NCBI GenBank assembly: GCA_949317995.1 | Contig: OX439039.1 | Span: 15,057,282-15,121,281 of the forward strand | Direction: 5' to 3' | Length of the DNA stretch: 64,000 nucleotides | Origin: Acholoe squamosa | Lineage: Eukaryota; Annelida; Polychaeta; Phyllodocida; Polynoidae | In this document: positions 31,416 to 43,429 of the stretch, one piece after another | How the letters are laid out: each line of letters opens with the position of its first letter | Position numbering within the stretch: the first letter of the stretch is position 1 | Translations under genes and position numbers: made by a program | The notes under the pieces: model-generated | What the model was told of the DNA's origin: nothing | The model's input: the letters and a program-made list of their open reading frames with translations, nothing else | The model's database searches: none

Positions 31416-31710
31416 GTTCCCTTGATGCCATTCATTATGTACGGTGTCAGAAGTGTAGCGGCCTGTTCCAGGATACAGAGACCGCTACAACTCACTCTAA
31501 CTCCTGTAGCGGGGACATTCAGTCTTCAGCATGTGACCTTGTAGCCTGTAGCAAAGACGTATACATCAAATACGTCCAACCACAGATAAACAGGCCAGTG
31601 AGAAGGGGCAGGCCACCACGACAAAAATCCAAAACACTGGTCAAAGTCAAGCCACCAGTTAAACAGACAATTAAAGCAGGACTGGCCGACGAGGACCCCG
31701 GACAACAAAG
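31416..31710 (+). CDS. Zinc-finger gene exon (AT-hook)
   Basis: The acceptor is a T-rich tract ending CTCCAG. It encodes SLDAIHYVRCQKCSGLFQD, a finger-like C-X2-C with following H and C, then RPVRRGRPPRQKSK, an AT-hook core. The donor is AAAG|GTACAT. Confidence 0.8.
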
Positions 31711-34700
31711 GTACATTGTAGTGGGAAAAAAAAACAGATCAATAAGCATATTTGGTACAAACTTTCTTGTAAATTAAGGACTGCTGATACCTTGCATGTA
31801 AGCTTTTCATTAATATTAAAGCTACACCTGGCCTTCAGTCTTTGTGGCTATTAGATCAGGTTTCTCACTTTTCGATTGATAAGCCTTGACTTGAATATAC
31901 CGGTAGTGTCTTTTCCCTCTTTACCTATGTAAACTGCATTTAATATGCAACGGTATTTGCTTTAAACAAATTCTTAAAAAGTGTTTACACCATTTTAGTT
32001 CACTGTTCCAATCATTCTTTGTTTCTTGGTTGGTTATACTCCCCTTTTGCAGGCCTTCTGTATATCTAGAACAAGTGTATTCATTGTTTCATTGCTGATT
32101 AAGTATGAGTCATCTTTTGTCTTATAGACGCTATGGATTACGGAAGGGAGCCTCGGAGGCCTTTCACCTCAAGATTTCCAGTATGCAGCATCTTCTGGGG
32201 GTGCGTGGTAAGCCGGCACCTCTACCCCCTGACATGTACAACACAACCCGTCCTGAACAGAAAGCCACTCTCACCCGAGCACCTAAAAACACTGATGTAT
32301 TGAATCAAACTACAGACATCACTCTGTGTACAGAGCCCGTCCAAGAGACTGTAGACGAGACTGTCATTGAGAACACGCAAATTACCGATAACCCTCAGAG
32401 TGACAGTATAGAAGCTGAGGAGTCTGTTACACCGGTTTCTTTGGTTAAGGTGGAATATGTTGACGCTGAATGTACTGATGCTACTGAGTTGTCTGAACCG
32501 ACCACCAATGTGGCTACTGAAGTCACCACATCCTGTGAAGTGCAAGATGAGGGTGTTGTCCTAGCGGCACCAATAGATAATCAGGGGCCAATAGTAATCT
32601 GCCCTGAGGTTAGTTCTCAGTCGGACGTCATGTTGATCGAACCAGAGACTGATCAACCTAACACTGACACTGGGGTATCAGTTAGTGTCGTGGAACATTC
32701 AGAAGAGGCAATGGAGACAGATATTGAGCCAGCCGATCCAAACTGTCAACCAGAGACCGAGGTCCGCGAGTCACCTCGGTTGATGAAGAAGAAAGGGAAG
32801 GTGTATAAATCATTAAGTCAGGGACCAGACTCATCAGGGATGTACCGATGCACCATCTGCCCATACGTGTCCAAGAAGGAAGGGATGTTCCGCCGCCATA
32901 TGGGAGCTCACAACGACGGACAAATGTACACCTGTGAGGTTGGTCTGTTATACCAATTCCCTAAAACAGAAGTGTATTTCAGGCTAAGAGACCGGCAGAC
33001 CTTTAGCAAATTGGGGCCGGCCCTAGAATATTTTAAAAGTAAAAAACTGCCCCACCTTATTATTTAGATCATGTTACCAGAAACATCCAATATTTTAGGC
33101 CTTACCTACTGGTCTCAAGGTAACTTAACCCACCAAACCCTTAAAAATTACGTAGGTACTAAGGTCGAATTTTTTTTTCTCTCTTTATTTTGTAAAATCT
33201 TTTTGGCTAAAACCTGGCCTAAAACCTGTATTTTCTTAAAAAAATGGAGAAAAAAGTTCGGCCCTGTTTGCTAGGTAAGGTCGGGTTACCAGAAACAAAA
33301 AATTTTTTTGGCCTTATTTAGATTGATAAAATGAATCAAAATTTACCAAATTCTCGTGAAATAGTGCCCTTCACCTGCTTCAGCACTTGTTGGACAAAAA
33401 AGATTATATGTGTGCCTTTTTTAAATCCTGTAGAAAACCCGCATCATGCCTTTGTATAACGTGGGGTACAGGTCTGCTTATTACTTATGTCATGAAACAT
33501 AAGATCAATAGATATGCGAAAAAATGAATTTCTTTAGCAAATCAATATCAATTAACCTTTTTCTTTTCAATCTTTTTTTCTAGTACTGCAATGCAGTGTT
33601 CCTGTACCGCCGGCTGTATAAGCAGCACCTCGGCACACACCAAGGCTTTAAGTGCGAGACCTGCGCCAAAACCTTCAGTCGACGTCACGACCTGTCACGT
33701 CACATAGAATCCACTCACAATGGTAAATCACAATTCAATATCAACATTCATAAACATGAAGATTCCATTCGGTTATCACAATGAAAGTAAGTACCTTGTA
33801 CCAGCAAACTCAAGTTTTTTTTTACTTTCAGGTGATATATTGATTGACCAAAAAATTGTGGGGGAGGGATCCACCTTTTTGAGAACAAATCGCAGGATGT
33901 GGCAATACAATTCAATTCCACTATGCTGAGCTTAACTTAAAATGGACAATATTTCGATTTAAGGTGGCTGGCGGGGATAGAATAAAAGTAATTAGATTTT
34001 CGCCAGATTATCACCAGAATCCCAAAATGATATGTACTATTCATATATGCAATAAAAATGTGGGGGTCCCAGGCATATCTCTGACATACAGAACTTTCAC
34101 TATTATATAGGATTATACAGCAATATGCAACATAAATCCACAGAGTCATATCCAAAAGTAATTAGATTTTCTTATAACTTCCTCAGCACTTAGATTATAC
34201 ACATATCTTTGCAGTGAGTGTAGTTCTGACATATGGTCCCAGCCATATTTCTAACATTTTGGATGATTGAAAATTTTCCCTAAGGGAAATGGCTAGAATA
34301 AGCACATCTAGATTATATGGTACATTCCAAATTCCCTCCCCCAACTGACTCTGTGGCGCATGTGTTACATCTCTGCCTTGTACACAAGTGGTCTGGAGTT
34401 CAATTCCTTGTTCAACCCATTCAGAATTTTGCATATTTCGTTCTCATAATTTTAATAGAGCATAGGAGACCCCTGGTGTCCAAATGGTGAACTGACAATC
34501 CCCGCCAGCCACCTTAAGCTGAGCATAAATCCATCAAATACACACCTCCTCGTATGTATATATGTATTACTAGTGTCAAATGATCTTAAAACCTTAAGGG
34601 TTGCATGGTGCATTGATGCTTTATGACCTGTGCTCTTCATGATACTTAATTACACCCCTGGTAATTAACTCCTCCGGCACTACATAGGTGCATCATGACA

Positions 34701-36411
34701 AACGAACCTGCAGGTATCACTTATCCCTAAATTTTATAACCGTTGTATTTCAGGTACCAAAAAGTATGCGTGCACAGAGTGTGACTACGAGTGCCGACAC
34801 CACCACATGTTCACAGACCACCTCCGCAAACACACAAGTATGTACTTTTAACTACCTAAGATGAAATTCATTTTAAGATACATGCAATGAAAGCCCTCAA
34901 TAATTCTACTACCCTGTACTTGGGTACCGGTATTATGTTAAGGCTGGTGATATTACCCCTGGTGATGTGTGTATGCCGCAGCCCACGTATAAGCCGCACA
35001 TTGAGAATGCTATAGGCCATACAAAGAGGAAAGTAGACAAAAGTAGACGAAATAAGCATGAGGTGTTAAATGTATTATTGTAACGATTCTATTTCTATAT
35101 AAATCCATGTCTTGCACATGCTTTTGTACTGGTCCTTAATTTGCAATCAGATATATAAAATTTCTTATGAAAAGTTAATCATTTTGAATACTGCTAGATA
35201 ACCAAACATTATTATCTGTTTCAGAGGACCGCTATGTATGTACGCACGAGAACTGCCACTTCCGCACCATTTACCGCCGGGCACTGATGCACCACCTCAA
35301 CACCGTCCACAACAGTGACAAACACATCGTGTGTGAACACTGCCCCTACAAGACCAACGACCCCTTCGCCTTCTCCAAACACAAGAAGATACACACGGCC
35401 GAGAAAACTTACGCTTGCTCACTCTGCGATTATAAGGCGCATAGCCTAAGCTATGTTACCGCACACATGACTACACATAAGACAGATAAGATTTACCACT
35501 GTGATACCTGTGATTACTCATCAGTGAGGCGCACTGGGATTCGGTCTCATATGATGAAGCATATCGGCGTTAAACCCTGGCAGTGTCCAAACTGTGAGTA
35601 CTGTGCTACGACACGGACTAAGGTGCAGAGGCACATCGGGATGAAGCATAAAGGCAATGGGCAGCCAACCCGTAGGAACATTATTGTCAGGTTTGATCTT
35701 GATGCCTACCGCTCAGATAAGCCTCAAAAGACTCCTGAGGAGCAGCCTGAGGATATTGGGAACGAGCAGCCTAGAATAGAAGGCGCCACAGAGCGTTACT
35801 CAGCCACAAACACTCCATTGCTAGGCCACAAGTATGTGGTGATTGAAATGGTTGAGGATGCAGATGGTGCCGCCTTATCCTCTAACCTAGTAGGTCAGGA
35901 GGTGGTGGTCCAACAGGAACCGGACTCCGAACCACCGCCAGAGCCGCAACTCGAGGGCAGCGAGGTGGATGAAAACTCTCTGTGTGTTTACAAATGCGCT
36001 CTATGTGAGATGACCAATAGCTCCTTAGAGGTGGTTCAGGAACACATGGCGACACAGCATTCTGACTTTATCGCGGCTGAGATTGTGGATACTGCCACCG
36101 CTAGTGCAGAGGACAGGGAAGAAATGGAGATGCCAGAGACCATTACTATAACAGTGGAAACTGACTCTACTATGGAGGAGGTGGTTGAAGAGGGGGTGAA
36201 TGATAGGGGTGAGGTTGAGGTAGTAGGGGCTGAGGCAGACCAGGGGGGTGAGGTGCAATGTGTTATTACTGAGGCTACCGTGGTACACCAGGGGGCAGTG
36301 CAGGCGGTGGTACCGCACCCCTCCCCGGCCGTACAAACTGTGACCATGCAGGATGACGCTGTGTCCACTGCTGTAGAATCCATCCTACATCTACAACATG
36401 TGCCTGTATGA
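31416..36411 (+). CDS. C2H2 zinc-finger protein with AT-hook (5' end not found)
   Basis: A probable nuclear DNA-binding transcription regulator. Exons 31416-31710, 32128-32938, 33584-33722, 34754-34837 and 35225-36411 join in frame through AG/GT sites (phases 2, 0, 1, 1), giving about 838 codons. Order: a CQKC...H finger-like motif, an AT-hook (RRGRPPRQK), a long acidic stretch, ten C2H2 fingers, a short basic NGQPTRRN linker, then an acidic Val/Glu-rich C-terminus; the last finger (YKCALCE) sits apart in this tail. The second finger is split by the intron after CE. No start codon is found, so upstream exons are missing. The zinc finger plus AT-hook layout recalls ZFAT, but I cannot assign orthology. 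Confidence 0.85.
32128..32938 (+). CDS. Zinc-finger gene exon (acidic region and first finger)
   Basis: The acceptor is GTCTTATAG. It encodes RYGLRKGASEAFHLKISS, a long acidic Thr/Glu/Val stretch, a basic KKKGKVYKS patch and finger YRCTICPYVS...HMGAH, then MYTCE. The donor is GAG|GTTGGT; reading on past it is open for 43 codons but leaves the finger incomplete. Confidence 0.85.
33070..33319. repeat. Right-end fragments of the TTTCCAGTTAC MITE
   Basis: Two right ends, ATGTTACCAGAAACATCCAA...TTTTAGGCCTTA (to 33103) and GGGTTACCAGAAACAAAAAA...TTGGCCTTA (to 33319), lie in the intron after the second exon found. Confidence 0.55.
33584..33722 (+). CDS. Zinc-finger gene exon (fingers 2-3)
   Basis: The acceptor is TTTCTAG. 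It completes the split finger (YCNAVFLYRRLYKQHLGTH) and adds FKCETCAKTFSRRHDLSRHI. The donor is AATG|GTAAAT. Confidence 0.88.
34349..34418 (+). repeat. tRNA-derived SINE head
   Basis: Box A-like CTGTGGCGCATGTGTTA and box B-like GAGTTCAATTCC at tRNA-like spacing, but the acceptor ends do not pair, so it is not a tRNA gene. It lies in an intron of the zinc-finger gene. Confidence 0.55.
34754..34837 (+). CDS. Zinc-finger gene exon (finger 4)
   Basis: The acceptor is ATTTCAG. An 84-nt exon encoding one finger, YACTECDYECRHHHMFTDHL then RKHT. The donor is ACAA|GTATGT. Confidence 0.88.
35225..36411 (+). CDS. Zinc-finger gene terminal coding exon (fingers 5-10 and tail)
   Basis: The acceptor is TGTTTCAG. 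It begins KDRYVCTHENCHFRTIYRR and carries five further C2H2 fingers. The tail contains one more finger, YKCALCEMTNSSL, and ends LHLQHVPV with TGA at 36409-36411. Confidence 0.9.
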
Positions 36412-36467
36412 TAAGGCATAATAACTAATCAATTTTGTGCTTCAGGTAACCTACTGGAAAAAATGAG

Positions 36468-37073
36468 TACCGTAATCTCCTGCGTACAGGGCGCATCTTA
36501 TACGCGAATCAGATCGTGGATGGGTCTTGTACGCGGGAGGCAGGCTGCCTTGAGCTGGGGGTGTGCCTTACATGCAGGTCTTTCCGATATCTCAATTGAG
36601 ATGGGTTGGGTATGATGCTGATTATATATTTTTTTTGAATGGCACAAATGAGGTGTAACCAGAAGTAGAACTTATCTCTAACATTATAGCATCAGTTCTT
36701 TTGGTTTCTTTTCATACATTCATATATTCTATTAATGTTGAAGCATGTGAGGGAATGCATTTAAATCACAACATTATCTAAACATAGTTTGAACATCTGT
36801 TCTTAAGTCAACCATATAGCAAGTGTATATAAATTGTATATTGGCTCCATCTGGTGGCACTTTTAGGAACTAATCTTAACTCTAACTAAGGCTATCCCCA
36901 GCTACAAGGAGACTCAGACTAGTCCCCTTGAGTTTGGGGTGCGCCTTATACGCGGGGTTTTACTACATACTAATTCAGAGAAGGTAGGTGCGCCTTCTAG
37001 GCGAACCAGCTCTTTCTGAGTTGGGGGTGCGCCTTCTATGCAGGCTGCTCCTTCTACGCGGGAGATTAAGGTA
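36468..37073. mobile_element. Decayed CCGTAATCTCCC MITE ends
   Basis: A left end, TACCGTAATCTCCTGCGTAC, at 36468 and a right end, CGCGGGAGATTAAGGTA, at 37073, each with ruined GCGCCTTATACGCG units (36468-36580 and 36920-37073). The 340 bp between them is unrelated, so this may be two partial copies or one copy with an insertion. Confidence 0.6.
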
Positions 37074-37728
37074 CATAAGATGGGATCGGCCACACATTGT
37101 ATTTTTATCAATTCCTTTTATTTATTTGGCCATGATTTAAGGGAAAACCATTCAAAGGGTAGGAAATCTTTCTGGTTGGGTAGCACCATATGTCTATTTC
37201 CCAGCCAGCAAAGACCCACGTTACTGAAGACTATTTGATAGTCCTGAAACAGATCCTTCTAACAAAGCTGTATTCTTTCTTTGTGATAAGTGATAAATTA
37301 TTATGTGCTATATAAGCTCATAATTTGTTTAGAACTGATGGGTTGCTGTTGTATTATCACACTATGATTTCTTTCTAACGGCATCCATTATCATGGTAAT
37401 AGATTAACCGATCTGCATAGACTTACATTTTGCATATCATGATCTAAATTGCGGGACAGTACATTAAATGTAATACTCGGTCTTCACCACCATTACTCAC
37501 ACATATACCTTTTTTTAAAAAAAAGATGCAAGAATTTGTATATACCCCATTATAGGAACAGAAGTGTTTATATTGGCTCAGGAAATGTCGTAGCAGCTCA
37601 AATGTGAAGGATTCAAATGGAGAAATGGTGTCTTGTATATAATTCAATTACTGTGTACATAATGGTAGTGTATATATGACAAGCAATGAAAGCACCTAGT
37701 GTTTCAAATTTGTTATCCCATGTTTATC

Positions 37729-37734
37729 AATAAA
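37729..37734 (+). terminator. Candidate poly(A) signal of the zinc-finger gene
   Basis: The hexamer AATAAA lies 1.3 kb after the stop codon. It would imply a long 3' UTR containing MITE pieces; no other support. Confidence 0.3.
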
Positions 37735-37841
37735 CCTTTACAATGAAGAGAAAGTTTATGCCTACTTTTATGTCAATCTATAATAGAAAACAAAATTTGA
37801 ACTAAAAAATTCCAAAGTATTCAGTAAATGCACATAACGCC

Positions 37842-38181
37842 CTAAAAAATTGTGTGTTTCCAGTTACATGACTCAAAACTCAGTAGGTCGTTTTTTTTTT
37901 TGTTTTTTTTTTTTAATGAGGTATAAAGGTATATGGACAGACATGCTCGACTCTTCAATGACATTTGAAAGCCATGTGAAAAATATCAAAAGATTAGTTT
38001 AATTAAGCAGTGGTGGTGACGTATCTAGATGTCCTCCATGAGAAACGGGGGGGGGGAGATATGAGAAAAACATAAAAAAAATGAAAAAAAAAATATGAAA
38101 AATGTAAAAAAGGTAGGGTCGGCACTGTTTTGCTAGGTTCGGTTGGGTAACTGGAAACAAACCTTTTTTTTTATTTGGCCT
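37842..38181. mobile_element. MITE of the TTTCCAGTTAC family
   Basis: Left CCTAAAAAATTGTGTGTTTC then CAGTTACATGACTC; right GGTTGGGTAACTGGAAACAA...TTTGGCC. Long T and A runs inside. Structure as at 7100-7486. Confidence 0.7.
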
Positions 38182-38239
38182 AATGTACACCATAGCCCCA
38201 CTTACTACTACCGGTAAATGCCTTCCATATAAGGCTTAT

Positions 38240-39720
38240 TATGCATTATAGTCCAGGAGCTGGAGGCCATTTTCTGCCGAAGGGTACCAAAAGGTTTGAG
38301 AGTTAACTAACCCAAAAATCGTGCTGATTTAAAAACAAAAATCCACATCTTGGTCGTCGCAGCATGTGCAAAATTGTAGAAAATGGATGTTTCTTGAAAA
38401 AAATTGAAATTTTTTTTTTAATTCATTAAAATCATCCAAAAATGTTGAATGTGTAGATGGGTCAGGTCGCCAGAAAGCAGTAGATTTTGTGTTTTTGGGT
38501 CATTTTGGACTTATATGGCTCTGGAGAAAGAAGTTGTGAACCAATCTTGTCTTACATAGACTCATTTGATAGAGAACACTTAGGGCTATCAGAAAAATGT
38601 AAATTTGTGGTCATCCATCAAAAACTTTAGGACTTATAGCCTGCCGAAGCGAAAAAACGGCCAAATTTGTTCTTTTTTATACTTTTTGTAATTTTTACAA
38701 GTGTCCTGTATTGAATAAAGAACACTATAGAGTATCCCAAAGTTATTTTTTGTATTGTATATGATCATAGGTATCATTTCCATGAGGTTTGAACATGTTA
38801 CTGAGTGAGAATTTTTCATGATGTGTCTTTCAAAATGGAAATCTGTAATTTGTAACGTCCGGTACCTAAATCTAAATCGGTTATAAAACATGGAAAACAT
38901 GAAGCTTCAAAATCTTTGTTATTACCCATATGACGGGCCCTATCATCCCCTACTTTGGTGAAGAAATTGTGTGTCTAGCAGCATTTGTCTCCATATGAGA
39001 GCAGCTTATGTGAAATAATTCTGATAAAAGTACCGGACGTTACGTTTATCATCATGTAGGAGGCAGTCTGCTGTACATGCATAACTCTGCTGTACATGCA
39101 TAACTCAAATTTTGTTCCATTCTGTAATTGAAGTCAATAATAGACATATTGGCCTTGTTATTTCATGTGTTTGTTATGCATAATGGGACATTCTTATATT
39201 ACTGAGAGCAACTTCAATTACCTCCATATTTCATTATTTTGGTACTGGACGTTACATGACACAAAACAAGCAATAAAAATGGAACCGGATGGCCTAGATC
39301 GGTATTTTTTTTGGTTTTCTGAGCTGAGGAGAATTGACAATTTTGTTAAGGTTATATAAAGTAATTAGAAAATTAGTTTTTCAGGGCCTTCAAGTGCATA
39401 ATCTTACACTTTCTGACGACCTGACCCAGATAGATTTACCCCAGAATCACTCAATACCAGCTCAAACTATGGATTTGGGTCGAAAAACACAAGGAATCAC
39501 ATTTTTTTTTGGACCCCCTGTGAAACTAGCTCATGTCAAAATTTAGGCTTTCAAATTCTTAGTAAAACCTCATCATGGATTCATCAAAGTGCTCAGAAAC
39601 ATTCATATGGGACCTAAAAAGATCCTTAGAAGTCATCTTGTGGTTATAAGTCACCCTAGTGAGCGGGGTCAGACTTGCTAAAATACAGATAATAAGTCAG
39701 CTATTTGGTAGGCATTTCTT
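38240..39720. repeat. Left copy of a large inverted repeat (split)
   Basis: 38240-38458 and 39428-39720 together are the diverged reverse complement of 43430-43985 (for example GGAGCTGGAGGCCATTTTCT against AGAAAATGGCCTCCAGCTCC). The two parts are separated by the 969-bp insertion 38459-39427. Confidence 0.7.
38459..39427. mobile_element. 969-bp insertion with terminal inverted repeats
   Basis: The ends are GGGTCAGGTCGCCAGAAAG and CTTTCTGACGACCTGACCC (19 bp, one mismatch). The uninterrupted inverted copy at 43.7 kb acts as an empty site. No transposase is seen. Two copies of GCTGTACATGCATAACTC lie at about 39070-39107. Confidence 0.7.
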
Positions 39721-40338
39721 CTACTATACATTCCACCTCAGACTGCCACAACACATCAGGATGAGTTCAGATTAGGCTTTGTAGACCTTTCTTAAAAGCC
39801 CCATGTTCTTTCACATTTCTCCCCACCCCCACTCCTAGGGGCCTCCCCACCCCGCTTTTAAAAAATGTAAAGATTAATATTTTACCACAAATAAGCGACC
39901 GCCCATCCAAATGCATAAATTCTACTTTATTCTACTTTAATACTTCCACCCTCCATGGAGGCTTGAAGTGGTTGTGTTGGCTTCTGGTATCTATATGCAC
40001 AGGCCAAGGCCTACATGCTAATTTGTCATAGTATTCCCCCTCTATGAACCATGTCTTTGTGATCAAAGGCTGTGGTTTGTCTGGCCCTGTCTATGGGACC
40101 AGGCAAATAAAAGAACAATTGCTATCATTTGAAAAGAGTGGGAATGGGGAATGAAGGCCCGGTAGCGGTTTTCTCCCACTCCCCTCCTCATAGATTCCAT
40201 CAATCATCTTATAGATTTGGTCATCTATAGAGGCGATCACTGCTGTGTCAGCCAAGCAGCATATAAATGCCTCTAGTTGTTTAGACAAGCAGCTTTTAAA
40301 TACCTGTCCAGACTTGAGAAAAGAAAGGACTTAATGTA

Positions 40339-40557
40339 AGGTCCCTAGACAGGGGGGTCTTGTGTCCCTTGTCGATTCTAAGAAATGCCTCTTGTCCCTT
40401 GTCATTCAACCCTGTGTCTCTTGTCAATTTTAAGAATTGACTTTGTCCCTTTGTCGATTTTAAGAAGTGGTTTTGTCCCTTTTCACCCAACCCTATGTCA
40501 CTTGTCGATTTTAAAAAGTGGCCTTGTCCCCTTGTCGATTTTACCCATCTGGGGCCC
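40339..40557. repeat. CTTGTC iteron element (type 1), copy 2
   Basis: Bounded by AGGTCCCTAGACAGG and CATCTGGGGCCC with TAATGTA on both sides (40332-40338, 40558-40564). Filled with CTTGTCGATTTTAAGAAGTG units carrying CTTGTC or its variants. Confidence 0.75.
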
Positions 40558-40914
40558 TAATGTATGGAAACCACAGTCTCTCTGCTAACTTTTAATCACA
40601 ATCAGTGGAGGTAAAACCAAGCAAAAGAAATCCTCCATGGATCAATCATTTGAGAGGCCTACCTTTAGGGTGAGGTCCTTACAAGAATCTTTCATCAATA
40701 TCTGGTGCATACCTATACTTTTTAGCCCAAAATCTACTAGAAGTTCAGTGGTCAATGGAGCAGAGACATGAGAGGAGGTGTCAACAGCTAGCAATTTACT
40801 GTCTCAAAGTTATACTTGTAGCATACTCTCTGTACCATTGCTATACATATTCCAAGGAAGTGAAGTCATTGGAAAGCAAAATAGTATACATCTATAGATG
40901 ATCATCAGATAGTC

Positions 40915-41470
40915 TGCCTTAGCTTGTTTGGTATGTCTTTAGAAGCATTTGTGACACATCTGGAGAAAACGTGCATCCCAGGGGGTTTAGTAAAAGGAAC
41001 ATCTGCTGCCATGGAAACATAGAAAATTGGCATATGGCAATTTCTGGTTGCCATGGAAACCCCTCCATTATTCTAAAATGGGAATTTTTGTCACCAATGT
41101 GATGGATATTTACATAGGGAACCCAGAACCGAAAACAGACCCAAAGAATTCCACTTATAACCAATTTTATGATAAAAACACCACATTTCTTTGTTTATTT
41201 TTCTTCAAAACTGTATTTTTATTTTTGCATTATTAGCATTTAAGCTAGGATATAATACATTTAGAGCTTATTTGCATTTTCCAGTTACACACAACAACCT
41301 AGGTTTGACAAACAATTACAGAAGAACTACCTAGAATATCTTAGCTCAAGACATCTCATTTTAAAGCCTGTGACTTAACCTTGAAAAAGCCTTCCCCCCT
41401 GGATGCAGGTTTCCCCCATCTGGTTACATTTATTCAAGGTGAAAGTAGTCTGACAGAGCCAGAAACTTGA
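40915..41470. repeat. Second inverted-repeat family, left copy
   Basis: Diverged reverse complement of 44215-44690; for example GGCAATTTCTGGTTGCCATG matches CATGGCAACCAGAAATTGCC-like sequence at 44590. No coding potential. Confidence 0.55.
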
Positions 41471-42470
41471 TATAACAGACTAATAATTCATTTTCAATGG
41501 GAATTAATGTATCCAAGCATTATCTTGTGAATCCTTAATGAAAGATTAAGGTCTGATAGATTATTAAAGGACAGACCAATTACTTCTAAAAGTATCACAT
41601 GATTCTTTAGATTATTGTGGTCAGGGTCTGCAAAGGTGTGTCCACAGGCACAAGAGCTGAAAAAAGTTATGCTCTACAGAGGAAAATTGTGTCACATATA
41701 ATCAGAGAGAAATGTGGTCAGTTTTCTACAAAATTCCTATATTTTCAGTTTTCATTTTTTCCCCAAAATTGGATTATATTACCTTTTTCTTTGTGTGTCC
41801 ACTGGGCACAACTTTAAATTTGGTTAAGCCCTGATAATAAATACCCATACTGACTCAACATGTCTGAACAGTATACCCCATTTCCCTGAACCTACGGTGG
41901 TTGATAGTGTGGAGAGTGTACTCTAGCAGGAGGGCCGTAGGCCACTCGTTATGATATCCTACGATACATGCCATGAGGTGCCTGTTAGCCCATACCTTAC
42001 TAAGTTCATTACATGATTAATCAATAAAAAATCAATAAATAATCAATAGGATATCAATAAAAACAAGTTGAAAACAAAAATCCTTCCCCAGGACGCGAAG
42101 GCTGCCATAGTGTTTCTACACGATCAGTCTCGCGGTTATGGCAGTGGACACACGGCGAAAAAAGATGCGCCCAGACCGGGACTTGTCCCGCCTACCTCTA
42201 ACAGCTGAGCGCAATGCACTAACCACTAGACCCCCTGGTCACATGCCTCAGAGCCTGGCTTGGCTTGCTTTGAATGCGTCTCGCGGTTATGGCAGCGGAC
42301 AGCCCGCTGTCGTCGCCTCGCCGTATGTGCGCAGTAGTGACAAAGCTGGGGGGTCACAACCCAGACTGCTGGGGATTTTCACACTTTCAATGTATAGTAG
42401 TGATATGTGAGTGACCTCCCCAGGCTTTGTACCATATCAAGACCTGGTTGTAGCCAGCCACTACCTGTCA

Positions 42471-42543
42471 GTCCCTGTGGCGCAGTGCATAGGGAGTTGG
42501 ATTTGGGATCTCAGACTGCAAGTTCGAGCCCTACCCTGACCAT
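42471..42543 (+). repeat. tRNA-derived SINE head
   Basis: CTGTGGCGCAGTGCATAGGG (box A region) and CAAGTTCGAGCCCTAC (box B region) with tRNA spacing. The terminal 7-mers do not pair, so it is not a functional tRNA. Confidence 0.55.
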
Positions 42544-42585
42544 GGAAAATTCGTGGGTTTTAACATGTGACATATGACATGTTAG

Positions 42586-42648
42586 GAGTGCTGATATCCA
42601 CCCCAAAGAGTGCTGATATCCACCTCAAAGAGTGCTGATATCCACCTA
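42586..42648. repeat. Tandem repeat, 22-bp unit
   Basis: Nearly three copies of GAGTGCTGATATCCACCYCA plus AA. Confidence 0.85.
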
Positions 42649-43429
42649 GGATCTGGTCAATATAAGGGGTCGCACAATATGCAGGAATATCAGAACTGGG
42701 ATATCCAGAAAAATCACCCAAAATCACAGAGGTTGTACCTTAAGTAATGGATGTTGGGAAGGGCACAATTTCTTTTGGATACCACAAATATCAATCTGTT
42801 AGATTTGGCTTGACATAGGTTCTGGACATAAGTTGTAAGGATATATGTATTCCCCCCCATTTTCCGTGATTGCAGTATGGTAAGGGGGCCTTCCAACCCC
42901 TTTCTTTCTCTATGTCTGGGACTATTTGAATGGTTTTAGAAAGCTGTGGTTATCAATATGTGATCTTAATTCATCATTGGGATACCCATAATCATTCTCT
43001 ATAATTTGGATGGAATGGAGCCTCCTGTATGATTTGGATGGAATGTCATGCTGTACAAGTAGAGTGGGGGGGGGGGGGGGGTCTCCCCTCCCCTATTTTC
43101 TAACAGGAGACCATGGTCTCAGGATAGGCCAAGGAGGTTCAAAGGCCTATATAAATACTAGAAAAAATGCACAGATCTATACATTGAATGTATATTGTAA
43201 TACTGTATTGGACATGGTGGGGAGGGGTGGATTTGGGAGGGGACGGGGGGGGGGGTCCCCTGGGAGGGATGTTTAAGATAAACAGAGGGGATGGCGAGGG
43301 GGGGAATCCCCTGGGAGGGGTGTTTAAAATAAACAGAGGGCATATAAGGAGGATCTAGATTGCCTAATCTAATCTTGTCCTGATGTATTATGGTATCATG
43401 GGCACATGAACTGTATATGAGCAAATGCC

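Larger units (their letters stand above)
41471..43429. other. Non-coding, SINE pieces and simple repeats
   Basis: A tRNA-like segment at 42185-42245 on the minus strand (CTAGTGGTTAGTGC as box A), a duplicated TCTCGCGGTTATGGCAG (42129 and 42278), a SINE head at 42471-42543, a 22-bp tandem repeat and a 16-G run at 43066-43081. No gene. Confidence 0.5.

Noticed and set aside
32939-33067. Coding extension past the second zinc-finger gene exon
   Set aside because: Open for 43 codons but it leaves the finger unfinished; splicing at 32938 completes a C2H2 finger in frame.
42471-42543. tRNA gene
   Set aside because: Box A and B are present but the acceptor ends do not pair; scored as a SINE head.
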